Of a stretch of DNA of 64,000 bases, positions 24,680 through 36,360 are shown piece after piece (within the stretch, counting starts at the first letter, position 1; the number at the start of each line of letters is the position of its first letter). Position numbers and translations under genes: made by a program. Source of the DNA: Isoetes taiwanensis (Eukaryota; Streptophyta; Lycopodiopsida; Isoetales; Isoetaceae); the NCBI GenBank assembly GCA_021234155.1, contig JAJEKV010000010.1:13756538-13820537 (forward strand), given 5' to 3'. The notes below the pieces were generated by a model, which had not been told where the DNA came from, ran no database searches, and saw only the letters and a list, made by a program, of their open reading frames with translations.

Positions 24680-27600
24680 GCAGTTCTATCTCAAGTTCGA
24701 GACCACTATGTATAGATCTGTCCCATGGCCCGTTGTTGTCTAGGTAGACGTTAAAATAATATCTATCTTAGGGATCCAATTTGAAAAAATAGCCTAATTT
24801 TCAAAAATAGTCTATTGGATCGCACAATCCAAATTTAATAGTCTATTGGATCTTACAATCCAAATTTGCCGCATAGGTGTTAACAACTTACACCGAATGT
24901 TTAATTGGAAACATGTTTTATAACTTCAGTTTTGCATATCATTTACTATCTGTGCCAGTCATGTGAGTTCATATCTACCTTACATGAATAAGGTCACTTA
25001 AAACTATTGAAGGAAACCCTACATATGAATAACATATGAAAAAAAAGGTGTTGTCGCACTGTGGGTTGACCAATAACTAGAACAATGTATTTTCTTAAGC
25101 GGCTATCAGAGCCCACTCTTTAAGGAGACTATTGACTAACTGATTAATTGTAGAATGTACTTCAGGCATGCAAAATTTAGAGTTCTATTTATTTTTTGTA
25201 TTAAACCCGGAGAAATGATGAGCATGCAATGAGATTTGGGTTTGCAAAAATCTTCCATGATGTTTTCTGCCACATGGTTCCTGGGCTCTCAATCTTCAAT
25301 CCATCCCTTATTTCTACTTGCATGAGCTATCACTAAAATTAGTCCACCGGACCATTAATTTGAGGGCACATTATAGAGCATTTTGAGAAATATTCAAGAA
25401 TAGAAGGGCAATTTTAAAATTTCCCCCCCTTTTTTTTTTTTTTGTGAAACTTCGTTTCCCTCTTTTTTTCGGAGGCCGTAGAACTGGGAGCGTCTGGATG
25501 CTATGGCATCTTTAAAACAACTGTTTTAGTGTCTTCAATGCCTCGCAGAGCTGCAACTTTGAGCAAGGTATGATATGCATCTGCCTTTCTAAATTTTTAT
25601 TAACTTTTGAATTCGCTTAGCTCCGGAATGGTATATCTCCGGAATGGTCTATTGATAAATCCATTGTTTGAGGTTGATCCCTGTACCCGAGCTTTCCGAC
25701 CTAGTTGAAGATAGGTTGGATTGGCCTTTTACCAAAACGCAAATTTTTTTTTGCCCATTCTATGTTTTCTTTCATTTTCCCTATTTGGGCTCCACTGGGT
25801 GCATGCGATTTGGGGCAGATCCACCCTCGAACTTCGACACGCAGCAGAGTATAGGCAATTACGAGTTTGGACTGTAATATTTGGCCCTGAGGCAGTTGGT
25901 TTTGGTCTGCCAAGACTTTGTGGAGCCTTTCTGCCCTTTGAACCGAGGTAATAGATTTGCACTGATTCTGGCCTGTGATTTCTGTTAGAAGCACTCCTCT
26001 GTTTACAATGTATAATACTTCTGTTTACAATGTATAATCTGAGAAATACTTGTTATTCATACTGCTGATTGGTACAACATAGGCCAATGTGCATTCAAAT
26101 TCATGTTAACTTCTTAGCTGTTGATATACTGTAGATTCAATTAAACAGATCAAGCTTCTGGTTTTATATAACATTTTATTTTGCATTCTGTGTTATGATG
26201 GATTGGCACAATTGATGTTAGTCTAACTTAGTTGTTACAAAAGAAACAAGGACCTTGTCATACTTGCTTGTCTCTTTATAAATAGGAGATGCCTATTGTT
26301 GGAAGAACAAACATGCACTATGCAAATCTGCCTTGGTTTACAGCTTCGGTTTTTGCTCATTGTGATGGAAGGCAATTCTTCAGGTAATAAATTTATGAGT
26401 GTTTCTTGTGGGGTTTATTGTTAATAGAATAGTTTCTGTTCTTGTTGCAACTATATGCCCTGGTATTTGTGGATAGAATAGTTTTTGTTCTTCTTGCAGC
26501 TATATGCCCTGGTGTTTTGCCACAGAGCCACTATTAGAGGTGGATCTACACTGCAATCAAGAAGCTCAAACATTCTGCACATGACATCCCTTTATTTTTA
26601 AGTTTGCAATTTATGTTTTGAGGCTAGTTGTGCCCTGTGCGAGCAACAGTTTCTATAGAGAAACGGCAACAACAAAAATGCAACTAAGGCCTCTGGAGTA
26701 TTTATAATGATCCTTTTTGTGGAGGAACACAGTTTGATGTATAATTGTTGCACAGATCTTTGGACATTCCTGGATTTCAAATTTTCACTTGCACTTGTTT
26801 CATTTTTCTCATGAATTCTTGCACATTTCTTGATGCATTTTCTTATGATTCCCCTTTATTTCGAATTTTCTTGCAGAATCGGAATTAGATTGAAGATCAC
26901 CATATATTGAAAGCACAATGAAGGCACAACTGCACTTTTAGGTCCTGAAGTTTGTATTGATGGATATACACCTATTGGCAGTCAATGCAACAATTTTGGT
27001 ATTGTTTCTTGACATATTATACAGCTATCTTATAAGACTGGATCATCTATCTTACAAGACTGCATCGGCTTTCCTCTAAAAAATTTTATATTTAAGTTCT
27101 CATACCATGGTTGCTTCTTCTAAACACAGGATGGAAAGCTTGGAGGGGGGCTTTGAAAAAGCTTTAAGGAACATGCTGAACAGAACAGAAGACCAAGAGA
27201 AGACTAACATCAGATCATGGTTTGTGTTTACATATATATGTGAATGGTATGGAGTTTACATGTTCGAAAGGAGAATATTTATATGGCTTCTAACTTACCA
27301 ATATGTCAGTTGATGCAGCTACATGCGAAAATTTGGTTAGATTTATAAACCATAGCTGCAAGCCCACCTTTTTTGTGCAATGTGTTTTGAAAACATGAAG
27401 ATCTTCAACGTCCTCATGTTATATTGTTTGCTATGGACTACATCAAGCCTTTCACAAAGTTCAGCTATGACCATAATTACATGATTGGTAGCGTAAAGTA
27501 CCTTAATGGCAGAGAAAGGATTGATCTGCTATTGTGGAACTTAATTGCTGTTATTTTCAGACGCTATGAACTAATCATGATGAATTGGAATGGTTTTATT

Positions 27601-27700
27601 TCATAAACAATTCGTCTACAATGTTCTCTTTAGAAATTGTGAATTAATCATGATGAATTGAAATTGCGCTTTTGTTTCAACAATAATTTGATAAGAGAGC
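24680..27700. other. CACTA interior without recognised gene
   Basis: It holds short tandem duplications: 31 bp at 24,807-24,868 (TAGTCTATTGGATC...ACAATCCAAATTT twice), about 21 bp at 25,997-26,038 (CTGTTTACAATGTATAAT twice) and 49 bp at 26,424-26,521 (ATAGAATAGTTT...CTATATGCCCTGGT twice). The last carries a splice-acceptor-like TTCTTGCAG. From 25.5 to 27.6 kb the base composition resembles exons and introns, but I identify no protein. Captured gene pieces are possible. Confidence 0.4.
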
Positions 27701-27709
27701 AAGCATGCC

Positions 27710-28390
27710 ACTAAAGTGACAAAAATATGAGAGCGAAAAATGAGTGTCTAATTTTTGACAATAAAATAGGCAAAAGAAATGACAAAAAAGGTCAATTAGA
27801 TAACGTGTCAAAAGGATGCTTTAAAATATGACAAAAATATGATAAGAAAGGTGACTCAAAATTGCAAAAAAAATGACAAAAGTTACTTGACTATATTAAA
27901 AGATGACAAAGAAAGTGGCAAAAATACTTAAAATATAACAAAAAAGTGAAAAAAAATGCCAAAACAATGACGAGAGCAGAACCTAAGTATGTTAAAATAT
28001 ATGACAAATAGGTGCTAAAGAATTGCCAAAAAAGTAACAAGAGATGATATAAAATATGACACAATAGATGACAATAAATTGTCAAAAATTAGCCTAAGAT
28101 ATGACAAAAGAATTGCCAAAAAAAATGACAAGAAATTATCCAAAATACGACACAATAGATGACAATAAATTGCCAAAAAATAGACTAAGATATGACAAAA
28201 TAGGTGTTCAAAATTTGCCCAAAAAAGTGACAAAACAATGGTATTAAATATGACAACATAGGTGTCAAACGTTTGACAAAAAAAACGACAAAATTTTTTT
28301 TGACATTTTTTTGGTCACATTTTTGTCAGTTCTCTGGAATTTGCAGTAGTGTACAAAGTGACAAAAAAACTGACAATAAACGCCAGTTCT
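27710..28390. repeat. Right subterminal TGACA array
   Basis: Nearly 700 bp of irregular TGACAAAAA/ATGACAA words. Near its end, 28,337-28,351 reads TTTGCAGTAGTG, itself a CACTA-type end (inverted CACTACTGCAAA). It is followed within a few bases by the second end that pairs with 19,349, so two termini appear nested. Confidence 0.75.
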
Positions 28391-28430
28391 CTTGTATGCA
28401 AGACTTCCCCGGAACTAAGAAGCGCCCAAC

Positions 28431-28677
28431 CCTCTCCATTTGATACCACTAAATCTTTCCCAAGCAATTCCCCCAGTATGTCCTGCGAAAAGGGGCTCCT
28501 TCCAAAATGCCCAACTTTCTTAGACAGAACCTCCGTCGCCATATCCGGATCTTCTAAATTAATCCTCGGTTCATGGCCAAACCATATCAGATAAATCTTA
28601 CCATATTTATCAGCATAGAACTTACGATCACGCAGAATGTGATCCACAATATCATGAGTAATTTCACTAAGCCCACT
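28431..28677 (-). pseudogene. Cytochrome P450 exon fragment (CYP72-clan-like)
   Basis: The minus strand reads SGLSEITHDIVDHIL, then YADKYGKIYLIWFG, PRINLEDPDMATEVL and LGKDLVVSNGEGWA. This order (YGK, WFG, PR, DP, LG.GL, GE.W) is the N-terminal part of plant CYP72-clan P450s, including the first part of the C-helix. The expected HRR after GEGWA is missing: the sequence diverges about 24 nt before the CACTA-like terminus. A splice acceptor (CATAG or GATGCAG) lies at 28,678-28,690. The heme-binding region and the rest of the gene are not in the vicinity. It is a partial, probably dead gene. Confidence 0.8.
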
Positions 28678-29754
28678 CTATGCCTGCATCATGGGTCAGC
28701 ATAACAATCCCGCCAGTAAGATAAACTAGTCAGAAATTTGCAAGTTCGATAAAGTAGCCAGAGATTTGCCACTCTTAAATTAGAGCTTTTGAGGAGAAAA
28801 ATTGATCAAGGAGACGCCCTGGCATGCTGGACGAAGATAAAAAAGCTGGAGATGGGCTTCTGCATGGCACGCCGATTGCATAAAGCACCTTTATTTTAGA
28901 ACTAAAATACAATGTCACTGCACAAGTCCAAGATCTCGCCAAAACATGGCTGCACTCTGTACTCTTGGATGATCTATATGAGGGGACTCCAAACCCCCTC
29001 AAACAAGCCTTGGATCAAATGAAACTTCGGAGCAAAAGGCATGAAAAACCAAGAGCATCAACTCACAAATGCATCTCACATTCATTCAATCGACAAGCAT
29101 CTTAAAATTCAAAACACCAATATGCATTCTTAGCATGTAGAACATCCTTCTCCAAATTCGAGGATCACTAAGAAAAACAACCGGGAAACCAACATGCATG
29201 CATAGAGAGATAAGAGTAAAGCTTCCATTGTACCTGCTGCTACAGGATGCCTGCTAAAAAGTTCTTGGCACTTGCTACAACGCGCCTACCAACAACCAAG
29301 TATATAATTTTATTGTGAGAATCCAAAAGTAGAATCGTGTAAGGAAGTGGAAGAGTGAGAATAAAGACTAAAGGAGGGGCAGGGAAAAGAAAAGCGAAGC
29401 AATGGGAATGAAAGAATTGCTGAGAGAGGACAATGGCGACAACTTCTCATCGGGACCCCGCCCTTTCGGGTTTTCGAGGAAAACCCTAATGAGAAATGGT
29501 CGCCAACGGCCTCGAGAATGCCTTGAAGAGCGAGGTAGGAAATTGGTGAAGCCAACCCAAATGCGCATCAATGCCATGGAATGTGTGAAACCTGGAAAAA
29601 GGGAGAAATGCCTAGAAAGTACCCATTAAACGTTAATAAAATAGGTACAACCATGGCAGGCGAGCACTCCCTAAGAAAATAGTCCCCCAAAAGCAAAAAT
29701 ACCCATTAGACATTAGAAACCATAAACAAACATATATAGAAATAGAAAACATTA

Positions 29755-29985
29755 CCGAGAGGTGGAAAAAGAAAGTAGCATCACCAACAGGTGGAAATCA
29801 TCTAGAATCACCCAACGGGTGGAAAATTATAGAGATAGCATCACCCAGTGGGTGGAAAATAATTTGCATCAGCCATCGGGTAGAAAAAAAGCATCACCCA
29901 ACGGGTGGTCAGTGCTGAACAAAAACATATAAAAAATAGACGACAATAATCACCATAGCAACACCCAATGAGTGGAGGATAATGG
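29755..29985. repeat. Degenerate tandem repeat with palindromic core
   Basis: About seven units of 25-40 bp carry CATCACCCAACGGGTGG-like cores: ACCGAGAGGTGG, CACCAACAGGTGG, CACCCAACGGGTGG, CACCCAGTGGGTGG, AGCCATCGGGTAG, CACCCAACGGGTGG and CACCCAATGAGTGG. Each core can form a CACCC/GGGTG hairpin. Confidence 0.8.
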
Positions 29986-30473
29986 AGTTAATATCGAAAA
30001 GAAAATAAACATGAACATGAAACAAACTCCAAACTATATAAAAGGGCGGGTAGGGAGGGTAGCAATGGGCAAGGAAGGGTGCAAGGTGAGGTAAGGTTAT
30101 GGTCAATGATATAGGGGAGATGAAGGGCGAGAGTGTCAAGGTTAGAGCGGAATTCTTGAGGTTGACAATATGACAAAGTGTGGCTAGCGAGAACAAAGGA
30201 TCCAAAAAATGAAATATCTCGACGAGGTTGCAATAAGAATGTAAAAAATGTCAATGACAAGGATGGTATCCATAGATCATGCATGTAGTAAAAAATGCAA
30301 TGGAGTGTGAAACACAAATACGTCATAAAGAGGATATGTCCAATATAAAACCCATGCCACAAAAATGCAATAAGTCATATGCACATAAAGCAAGTACAAG
30401 TATAAAAGATGTGAAACAATATATGATAATGGGGTAAGGCTATAGCTTAAAACTGTAAAAACAAGGTGCTACG

Positions 30474-30494
30474 CACGGAGGGTTGCCCTCCGTG
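30474..30494. repeat. Perfect 9-bp stem hairpin
   Basis: CACGGAGGG (30474-30482), loop TTG, CCCTCCGTG (30486-30494). It sits at the end of a fragment related to the 3.5-kb repeat. Confidence 0.85.
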
Positions 30495-31532
30495 GCCGGA
30501 GGTTGAGGTGGCTTAAATCATACTTGAAAGTTATGTTTTTATAATCAATCAAAATTGCTATTTTAGAACATTGTCATTTTGTGAAGATAATGGTACCCAT
30601 TTGCATCACTAACTCCTCCTTAGATGTTGAGCTCCTCTTGGACTAGGATCCAACTGGACACATGGACATTGGGGTTTGAGTGTAACGTATTGGTCTGTGA
30701 TGCTCGGTATGGAACAAGGATGGCAGAAGGATAAGGAGAAGTCTAATAGAGGAGAGAATGGAAATACATGTTTTGTGAAGTGACTTAAATCAGAGTTCAA
30801 AGTCATATTTTGACAATCGATTCAAGTTGCTACTTAGACAATAGAGTACTTGATACCATGAGTTTATTAATAGCATGGAGTATTCGATACTTGATAACAT
30901 ATGAAGCAATGTATGAAGAATTCAAATAGAGAAGTAAGAGGAGGAGTGGGGTGCAAAAGAACTTAGGAACTGTGAATTGTTTTGTATATCAATTTTGTTG
31001 AGGGTACGAAGGAAGAACTCGATATTTTAAAATGAAGAAGGTTGCTAAGAATTTAATAGCATGAAATACATGGAAGTTGCAAGCCAAGGAAAGCTGCTTA
31101 GAAATGCGAAGGCATGTCTTTTGTTCCTCAATAGTTATGCGTCGTGTTGTGAGTTTGGGTCCTGACGAATGCAATTATTTGGAGTCCGTGATTGAGCTCG
31201 AACATGCATTTAGGGGGAGAGAGGGAGGGAGGGATTTAGCTATGGAGATAGGGATTCTTGGTGTGTGCGTTGCATAGATCTTGCATTTTGAGTCTAGGAT
31301 CATTGGGTTTTACTTTTTCTTGCGAGGTTTGGAGTTAGGCTATGCATCAATCTTTTATTCCTCTACAAAACCCGTTCCTCAGATGTTTGAAGCTCTATGT
31401 AACAAAAATCCGATCAACAACAACAACATTAAAAACCAACAACGTGTCTCTCTTGAAAAACAATCAATAGACGGGAAGCGGGAAGCCGATAACGGGCCGG
31501 CGATGGTGGCCAGGTTCTTGGCCGATTCATAG

Positions 31533-31552
31533 GAGACGGCCATGGCCGTCTC
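31533..31552. repeat. 20-bp perfect palindrome
   Basis: GAGACGGCCATGGCCGTCTC is its own reverse complement. It lies at the left edge of the LINE remnant. Confidence 0.9.
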
Positions 31553-31559
31553 TGGTGCT

Positions 31560-32979
31560 TGGTGAGTTGTTTCTTCGTGCAAGATCTTTGGAAGGCCATC
31601 GGGGATCTGCGCTTGAGAACAACGTGGCTGCGAGTTTTATGCACCGGTTTTCCATTCTTTTCGCTCCCTCTTGTGCTACTAATCGGGGAAAGTCTCCTTC
31701 CTTATCTTTCGACTTCTAAATCCGGGGGCTTCGTGGTTGTTTGGCAAGGATCGGCATACCCGGTTTCTTTGCTACATATCTCTGCATCTTCCACAAGGTT
31801 TTTGGTCAGGGGAGCTGTGCCTCAGGTTAGTGGTCAAGTCTATGGGGAGAAGCTCTATTTAAGATATGTCTTTTCTTGGTTACTTCTAGTATGCCGGCTG
31901 GGAGAAGGGATACAGGTTTTAGGAAAAAAATGCAAGCAGAGCTGTAGTATTCATCGCCTGAGGAAGAAGGAGAGCAATCGCTTAGTACGTAAACCTTGCC
32001 GTAACATTTTTCGGAAGGGATCTTTAAGGTTGGGCAAAGGCGTTTGGAAAGAATTGATGCTCTCCCAGTATTATGGTAAGGAAGAAGAAGACGATGCTTC
32101 ATTACTAGTACTAGGCTGTAAACTTTCTTTGAGCAGATGCCAGGAGTTGGGAAGAATAAGATATATTGAGTGGAGCAACTCCTCATAATCTGTCTGCAAT
32201 TATTTAGAAGATTTTGTGGTAGTTTGCTTAACATGTAGCAGGGCCTGCGCTCCCCTTTCCCAGCAAGGGGTGGCTTGTGTCTTGCGATCCCGGGGATGTG
32301 CAGGGCAGATTGGGAGCCATGGGCTTCTAGTGGGCGGGAGACCCTAGAAATGTCTCATTCTTTGTTTTGCAGGAAGACAAGGCATGCATAGCTAGATGCA
32401 GATGGGCTTGGCATGGTTCAAGATTCTAGCGGTGGTGCCCCTACTGGTCCGCTTAGTGAGAAGAAGGTTGAGTGCTGCACACATTGGGGCACTCCCTATA
32501 GTACTGCTACAGCATCTGGCCTGATCATCACTATATTCGGGAGGAGCGTACAGAGGATCCTAAATTCTTGCTTAGTGGCAGATCAGTGCACTTGGCTGCT
32601 CCGTTCTTCTATGACTCTCTAACTCAAGTCTGGTTTCTTCTGTTTATCTTAGGGCCAACGTTTTTGAAGCTGTGATGCAATTGGGGCATAGGGAAAGACA
32701 AGAGCTGTGCTCCCATAGTATCTGTCTGGAGAAGAGGCCGGGTAGCTCTTGTCCAGTAGCTAGCCCTTGTTGCATCACTAGGGTCTAGAAACTTAGTCCT
32801 CCTCTCCTGTAGTATCCCATGGAGAAGAAGTTGAGAGGGGTTCTAAGAGTACTAGGCTCAGAGTATGGACTTCTATTTATGGATCGGAGAAGTGGTAGCA
32901 GTTCCATACTCAACTGTATGTACATAAATGTTTTATCATTCGAATAAATACAGATTCTTGCCTCAAAAAAAAAAAAAAA
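31560..32979 (+). mobile_element. Collapsed LINE (ORF1 piece plus 3' tail)
   Basis: A 209-codon ORF (31,559-32,188) includes LLIGESLLPYLSTSKSGGF and VVWQGSAYPVSLLHIS, similar in layout to the start of plant L1 ORF1. No reverse transcriptase follows. The element ends GAATAAATACAGATTCTTGCCTC plus a 15-base A run (32,965-32,979), a typical LINE 3' end. I interpret it as a LINE with ORF2 deleted. Target duplications were not found. Confidence 0.6.
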
Positions 32980-35470
32980 TCAATATGTGTAAAGTATTTT
33001 TGTTTCTGGGAAGAGCTATTTGACATAGATGTTGAAGTCAAGAGTGTGTAATAAAGACAACATGGTATCCTCAAACCTTTACACCATATAAACTCCAATG
33101 GATCTTGACTTCAACATGCATGATAGATCATTGCAAATAAGTAATCCAAATGTTTAGGTGAACACCATATTAGTTTAACCTATTCGAGTGTTTTCCTAGC
33201 CTAAGGCCATGTATTGTCCACGTAACATCTTTAGATGGTTAGTGATATTTTGAGTTTCTTGCTCTTTAGGATTATAGCCCTTCACAAAGCAGAGCTTTGT
33301 AAGGTCTTTGGATTCGAATTTTTGGCATTTCATTCTTTGGTCTCTCCTGTCTTTGTTTTCTTTTTCTCAAAGCCCCCATGACATGAAGTGGGTTTTGCTT
33401 GATCCTCAGGGACAAATACCTGGACAACTTGATCCTCAAGCCATTTATTTTACATAAACAGATTAGAACAAATTTTGGCCCTTAATATTGACAACAGGTG
33501 CAAGCATTATAAGTGATACATTCTATCTTAAATCTTTTCTACCAATACTGCATTACTAAGTCACAGAATTTCCATGATTATATTTCTATCATCAACAATT
33601 CCCCATGTCTTTGCTGACGAGCCACATATTTTGCAGTGGCTTATAGTTACTTGTTGAAAATTAGAATGTGAATCGTGCCACCAACTTAAAAAAACAACAG
33701 CAAAGAAAGTAAAAAATAACCAGGCAAAGGCACAGCCATAGGCATTACCATAACTGGTAAAACATGCGAGGCCTGCATATTTCGAAGAATATAACCAACA
33801 ACAGAAATGAAATCTCGTTTATGAGAAATATAAAACTGCTTTACACAAATAACAGATCAAATCTAGTGTTGCTCGCCATCTCAGAGCAGTTATTTGGCCA
33901 CAACTGGAAAAAGAAATGGGACATTCGCTAGACAACGCATCAAGCAGGGGACATTCCTAACTCTAAGAATAGCAAGACGGATCTAAATATCTTACTCTGC
34001 TAGTTTGAAATATATGCTTGAGTGCATTGTTGAAACTGTTGCACAGCCAAAGTTAGTGCAAAGCCATGGTTTCTCCATTCATTTGCAGAAATAAAGGTTT
34101 CTCCCTTCATTTGCATAAATAAATCTTTGGTCTTTCAACAGATCCTCTGCTTGACTGCGATTTCCGGTCATAGCATGCCCAAGTAATACATAAAGAATAT
34201 ATCTATCCACATTTTTCCTTATAAACAGAAAGAATTGCATGCACACTGAACATAGATATTCAATTCTAACCTAGTGTCAATTCTAACCTCTTATCGTGTG
34301 AGCCAATATTCCTTGACAACCCGAGAGTCCTGCAGATGAATGCTTCATAATGGCATCTAGAAACTGAATGATGGAATATAACATGTAGAATCGTTATCAT
34401 GTAGAAAGTAGCATCCAGCTTTTGCTTGGACTCTGGAATTCATTGCATATTGTCAATTTTATGCAATGCACGTTTATGCAGGATGACACATCTATATGTG
34501 AAGTCCTGATATCAACAAATCTCATAAAACTATGTTCTGCACTACCTTGCCCTGACTAGGTCTGCAAGAAAATACAGTATTACCTTGTGTTTTTCCTGAC
34601 TCTCTCTACTTTATGATCTCTTGAAAAAGCGATAAAGGTATAATGAACAGATCTGAGAACATCTAAGCCTTTTGAGCAGCCCTCGAAATGACATCTTTGG
34701 AGGATACTGAGACTTAGTATAAATACACAACGCCGTGTGTTCAATCTTGCAAATACCTCCAATTCAGCGAGAAAAAATCACTTGAATGCTATTTCAACAC
34801 CTCTAACTAAAGAGCTTCAGTGCATTTCCGTTTGGAAACCTTAGTATGCTTAAACCGAGATGGAAACGAGATAGATTTACACCGGCTTTTAGAAAAGCCA
34901 TGTAAAAGTTTTGAATCCATGGGACAATGAATGCAAATCTTACAAAACTTCCAAACTGGAAAAAAGGGACAACACCAAGTTTAAATAAGAATTTAACATC
35001 ATTAGAGATGCCAACATCATCGTCAATCAGCAGAGAAGGAGTCGTATACATTGGCAAATACTTAATGATTGTTGTAGCGGTTGACTTAGACACTAGGTCG
35101 ATCGGTTCCTAACAAAAATAAATGTCTTGAGAAATCATACAGGCAGAATAATCATTTGTTTACTGCACATTTGATAGATTACATGCTCATGACCTAAGCA
35201 TGATGTCCAAAACACGAAACTTAGCATGGTGATAAAGCTATTTGCTAAGATAGCCTATCCACTATCACGAAAGTGAAACAAAACCTAGCAAGACCTTAAC
35301 CTACGAGAGTGCATCATCGTTATCTAAGATCAACGTAACAAAGGAAGGAAATACCTTGACAAAGGGCTTGTATTGAAATGTAATGTATCCATGAATAAGA
35401 ACAGTGGTTGCACGAAATCAATTTAATGAATTAGAGTAGCATGTTTCCACCAAGCAAGGCAACCGGGGCA
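32980..35470. other. AT-rich, no recognised gene
   Basis: Minus-strand open stretches, for example 34,803-35,093 with TTIIKYLPMY and LLIDDDVGISNDV, faintly recall the N-terminal region of Mutator-type transposases, but the match is too weak to call. This may include introns or flanks of the FBL15-like fragment. Confidence 0.35.
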
Positions 35471-35474
35471 TCTT

Positions 35475-36035
35475 GGCAAGATATTTGCATGTTGAAACCT
35501 TCAATACCTATAGAAGCACAAACACAAGACAAATATCATCAACATTTAACATCCTCTTAAAAAAATTTGAGAAAAGTAGAATATATACCCTCAAATAAGA
35601 GCATCTTGCAGACATGGGTGACAGATTCGTTAGAAAAGTATACAATAAGTCCAACACTTTCAATGCATGCAACAGCCCCACTGGCCCCACAGACAGGCAA
35701 GAAGCCAATATAAGTGATTGTATCATGGGACATCCATTTGCGGTGGTTGCCAAACAGTCATCTCCTAGTTGCTGCAGAAGGATCAACTATGCAATAAGAG
35801 GCATCAACGCTTAACAACCTACGACAATATAGAGCTGCCTGAGATAATTCCACCTGCAAGGTTTAATAGCAACAAATATAAGAAATGGGACCCAAAACAG
35901 AGATGCATTTACTATCAACGTTACAATCCACTATAGCAAACATCAAGGCTTAGGAAGCCCGACTTTAAAGGAAACCAAATCATGCTTGCATCGCGTTTAC
36001 CTCACAGCTGTCAAGGATCAAAGCATCAATCTTGG
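35475..36035 (-). pseudogene. FBL15: F-box/LRR protein (FBL15/SLOMO-like) exon cluster
   Basis: FBL15 is the substrate-recognition subunit of an SCF ubiquitin ligase. Only a mid-LRR part is present. Minus-strand exons: 36035-36001 (KIDALILDSCE, followed by GTAAAC); 35853-about 35,790 after TTGCAG (VELSQAALYCRRLLSVDASYC); 35771-35589 after CTGCAG (61 codons: QLGDDCLA, GCPMIQSLILASC, VGPVGLL, YTFLTNLSPM, CSYLR, followed by GTATAT); 35507-about 35,475 after TATAG (VLKVSTCKYLAK). Their order matches consecutive LRRs of plant FBL15. Between the second and third exon a 19-nt insert (ATAGTTG...CTGCAG) breaks the frame, and after CKYLAK homology ends. The F-box and the rest of the LRRs are missing nearby, so this is a gene fragment. 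Confidence 0.75.
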
Positions 36036-36159
36036 CTACATTTATTTTCAACCATTAACCAGATCGCTCAGAAACTGCCAAAATGTGAACATTCTGAGAT
36101 TTAGATCTTTCCAAAGATATTAAAAGCGCCAAAATGAAATGATTCGTCTCGGGTTAGAT

Positions 36160-36360
36160 TAGTTGAAGCAAACTTACCATCCACATTTTGCCTCTCGCCA
36201 CCGATAAACATTGGGTCGAATCGCAAAAATGCCTCTCCACATGACGCCATGCCCAAAGCTTCGGTGGTGTCGACTCCTCCTTCCTACTCATCCTAATCCT
36301 GCATTCATCCGCTATTTCTCCTCTCTCGATATGAAATAGGCGCACGCTCTAAACTTGGTC
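36160..36360 (-). other. Possible 5' exon with donor site
   Basis: On the minus strand an ATG ORF starting MASCGEAFLRFDP runs to GTGGATG|GTAAGTTTGC, a strong donor. It lies 130 bp upstream of the FBL15-like exons, but an F-box N-terminus is not recognisable, so a chimeric or unrelated gene start is possible. Confidence 0.3.

Larger units (their letters stand above)
19349..28398. mobile_element. CACTA (En/Spm)-like element, about 9 kb, no transposase seen
   Basis: The left end reads CACTACAAGAGAAC (19349-19362), a classic CACTA terminus, followed by TTTATTGTCAC and TTTTTTTGTCAC. The right end (28,352-28,398) is its inverted counterpart, with GACAAAAAAACTGACAATAAA and then GTTCTCTTGTATG, missing one base of the expected GTTCTCTTGTAGTG. 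Both ends have subterminal arrays of a TGACA-type motif. The flanking triplets are CCA and CAA, so a 3-bp target duplication is at best degraded. The interior holds a 3.5-kb segment repeated elsewhere, a copia fragment and unrecognised sequence. Without a transposase it would be non-autonomous. The pairing of these two ends is an inference. Confidence 0.65.
28680..31530. other. Non-coding repeats between the P450 fragment and LINE remnant
   Basis: No gene recognised. 30,240-30,440 is a diverged relative of the 3.5-kb repeat, with phrases such as AAACCCATGCCAC and TGCAATGGAGTG. ORFs on both strands at 29.3-30.4 kb show no family signature. Confidence 0.4.

Noticed and set aside
31559-32188. 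209-codon ORF as an independent gene
   Set aside because: Its text fits a LINE ORF1 start and it is followed by a LINE-type 3' tail with poly(A).
34803-35093. Mutator-like transposase
   Set aside because: Only a faint resemblance (YLPMY, DDDVGISNDV); no DDE or SWIM motif found.
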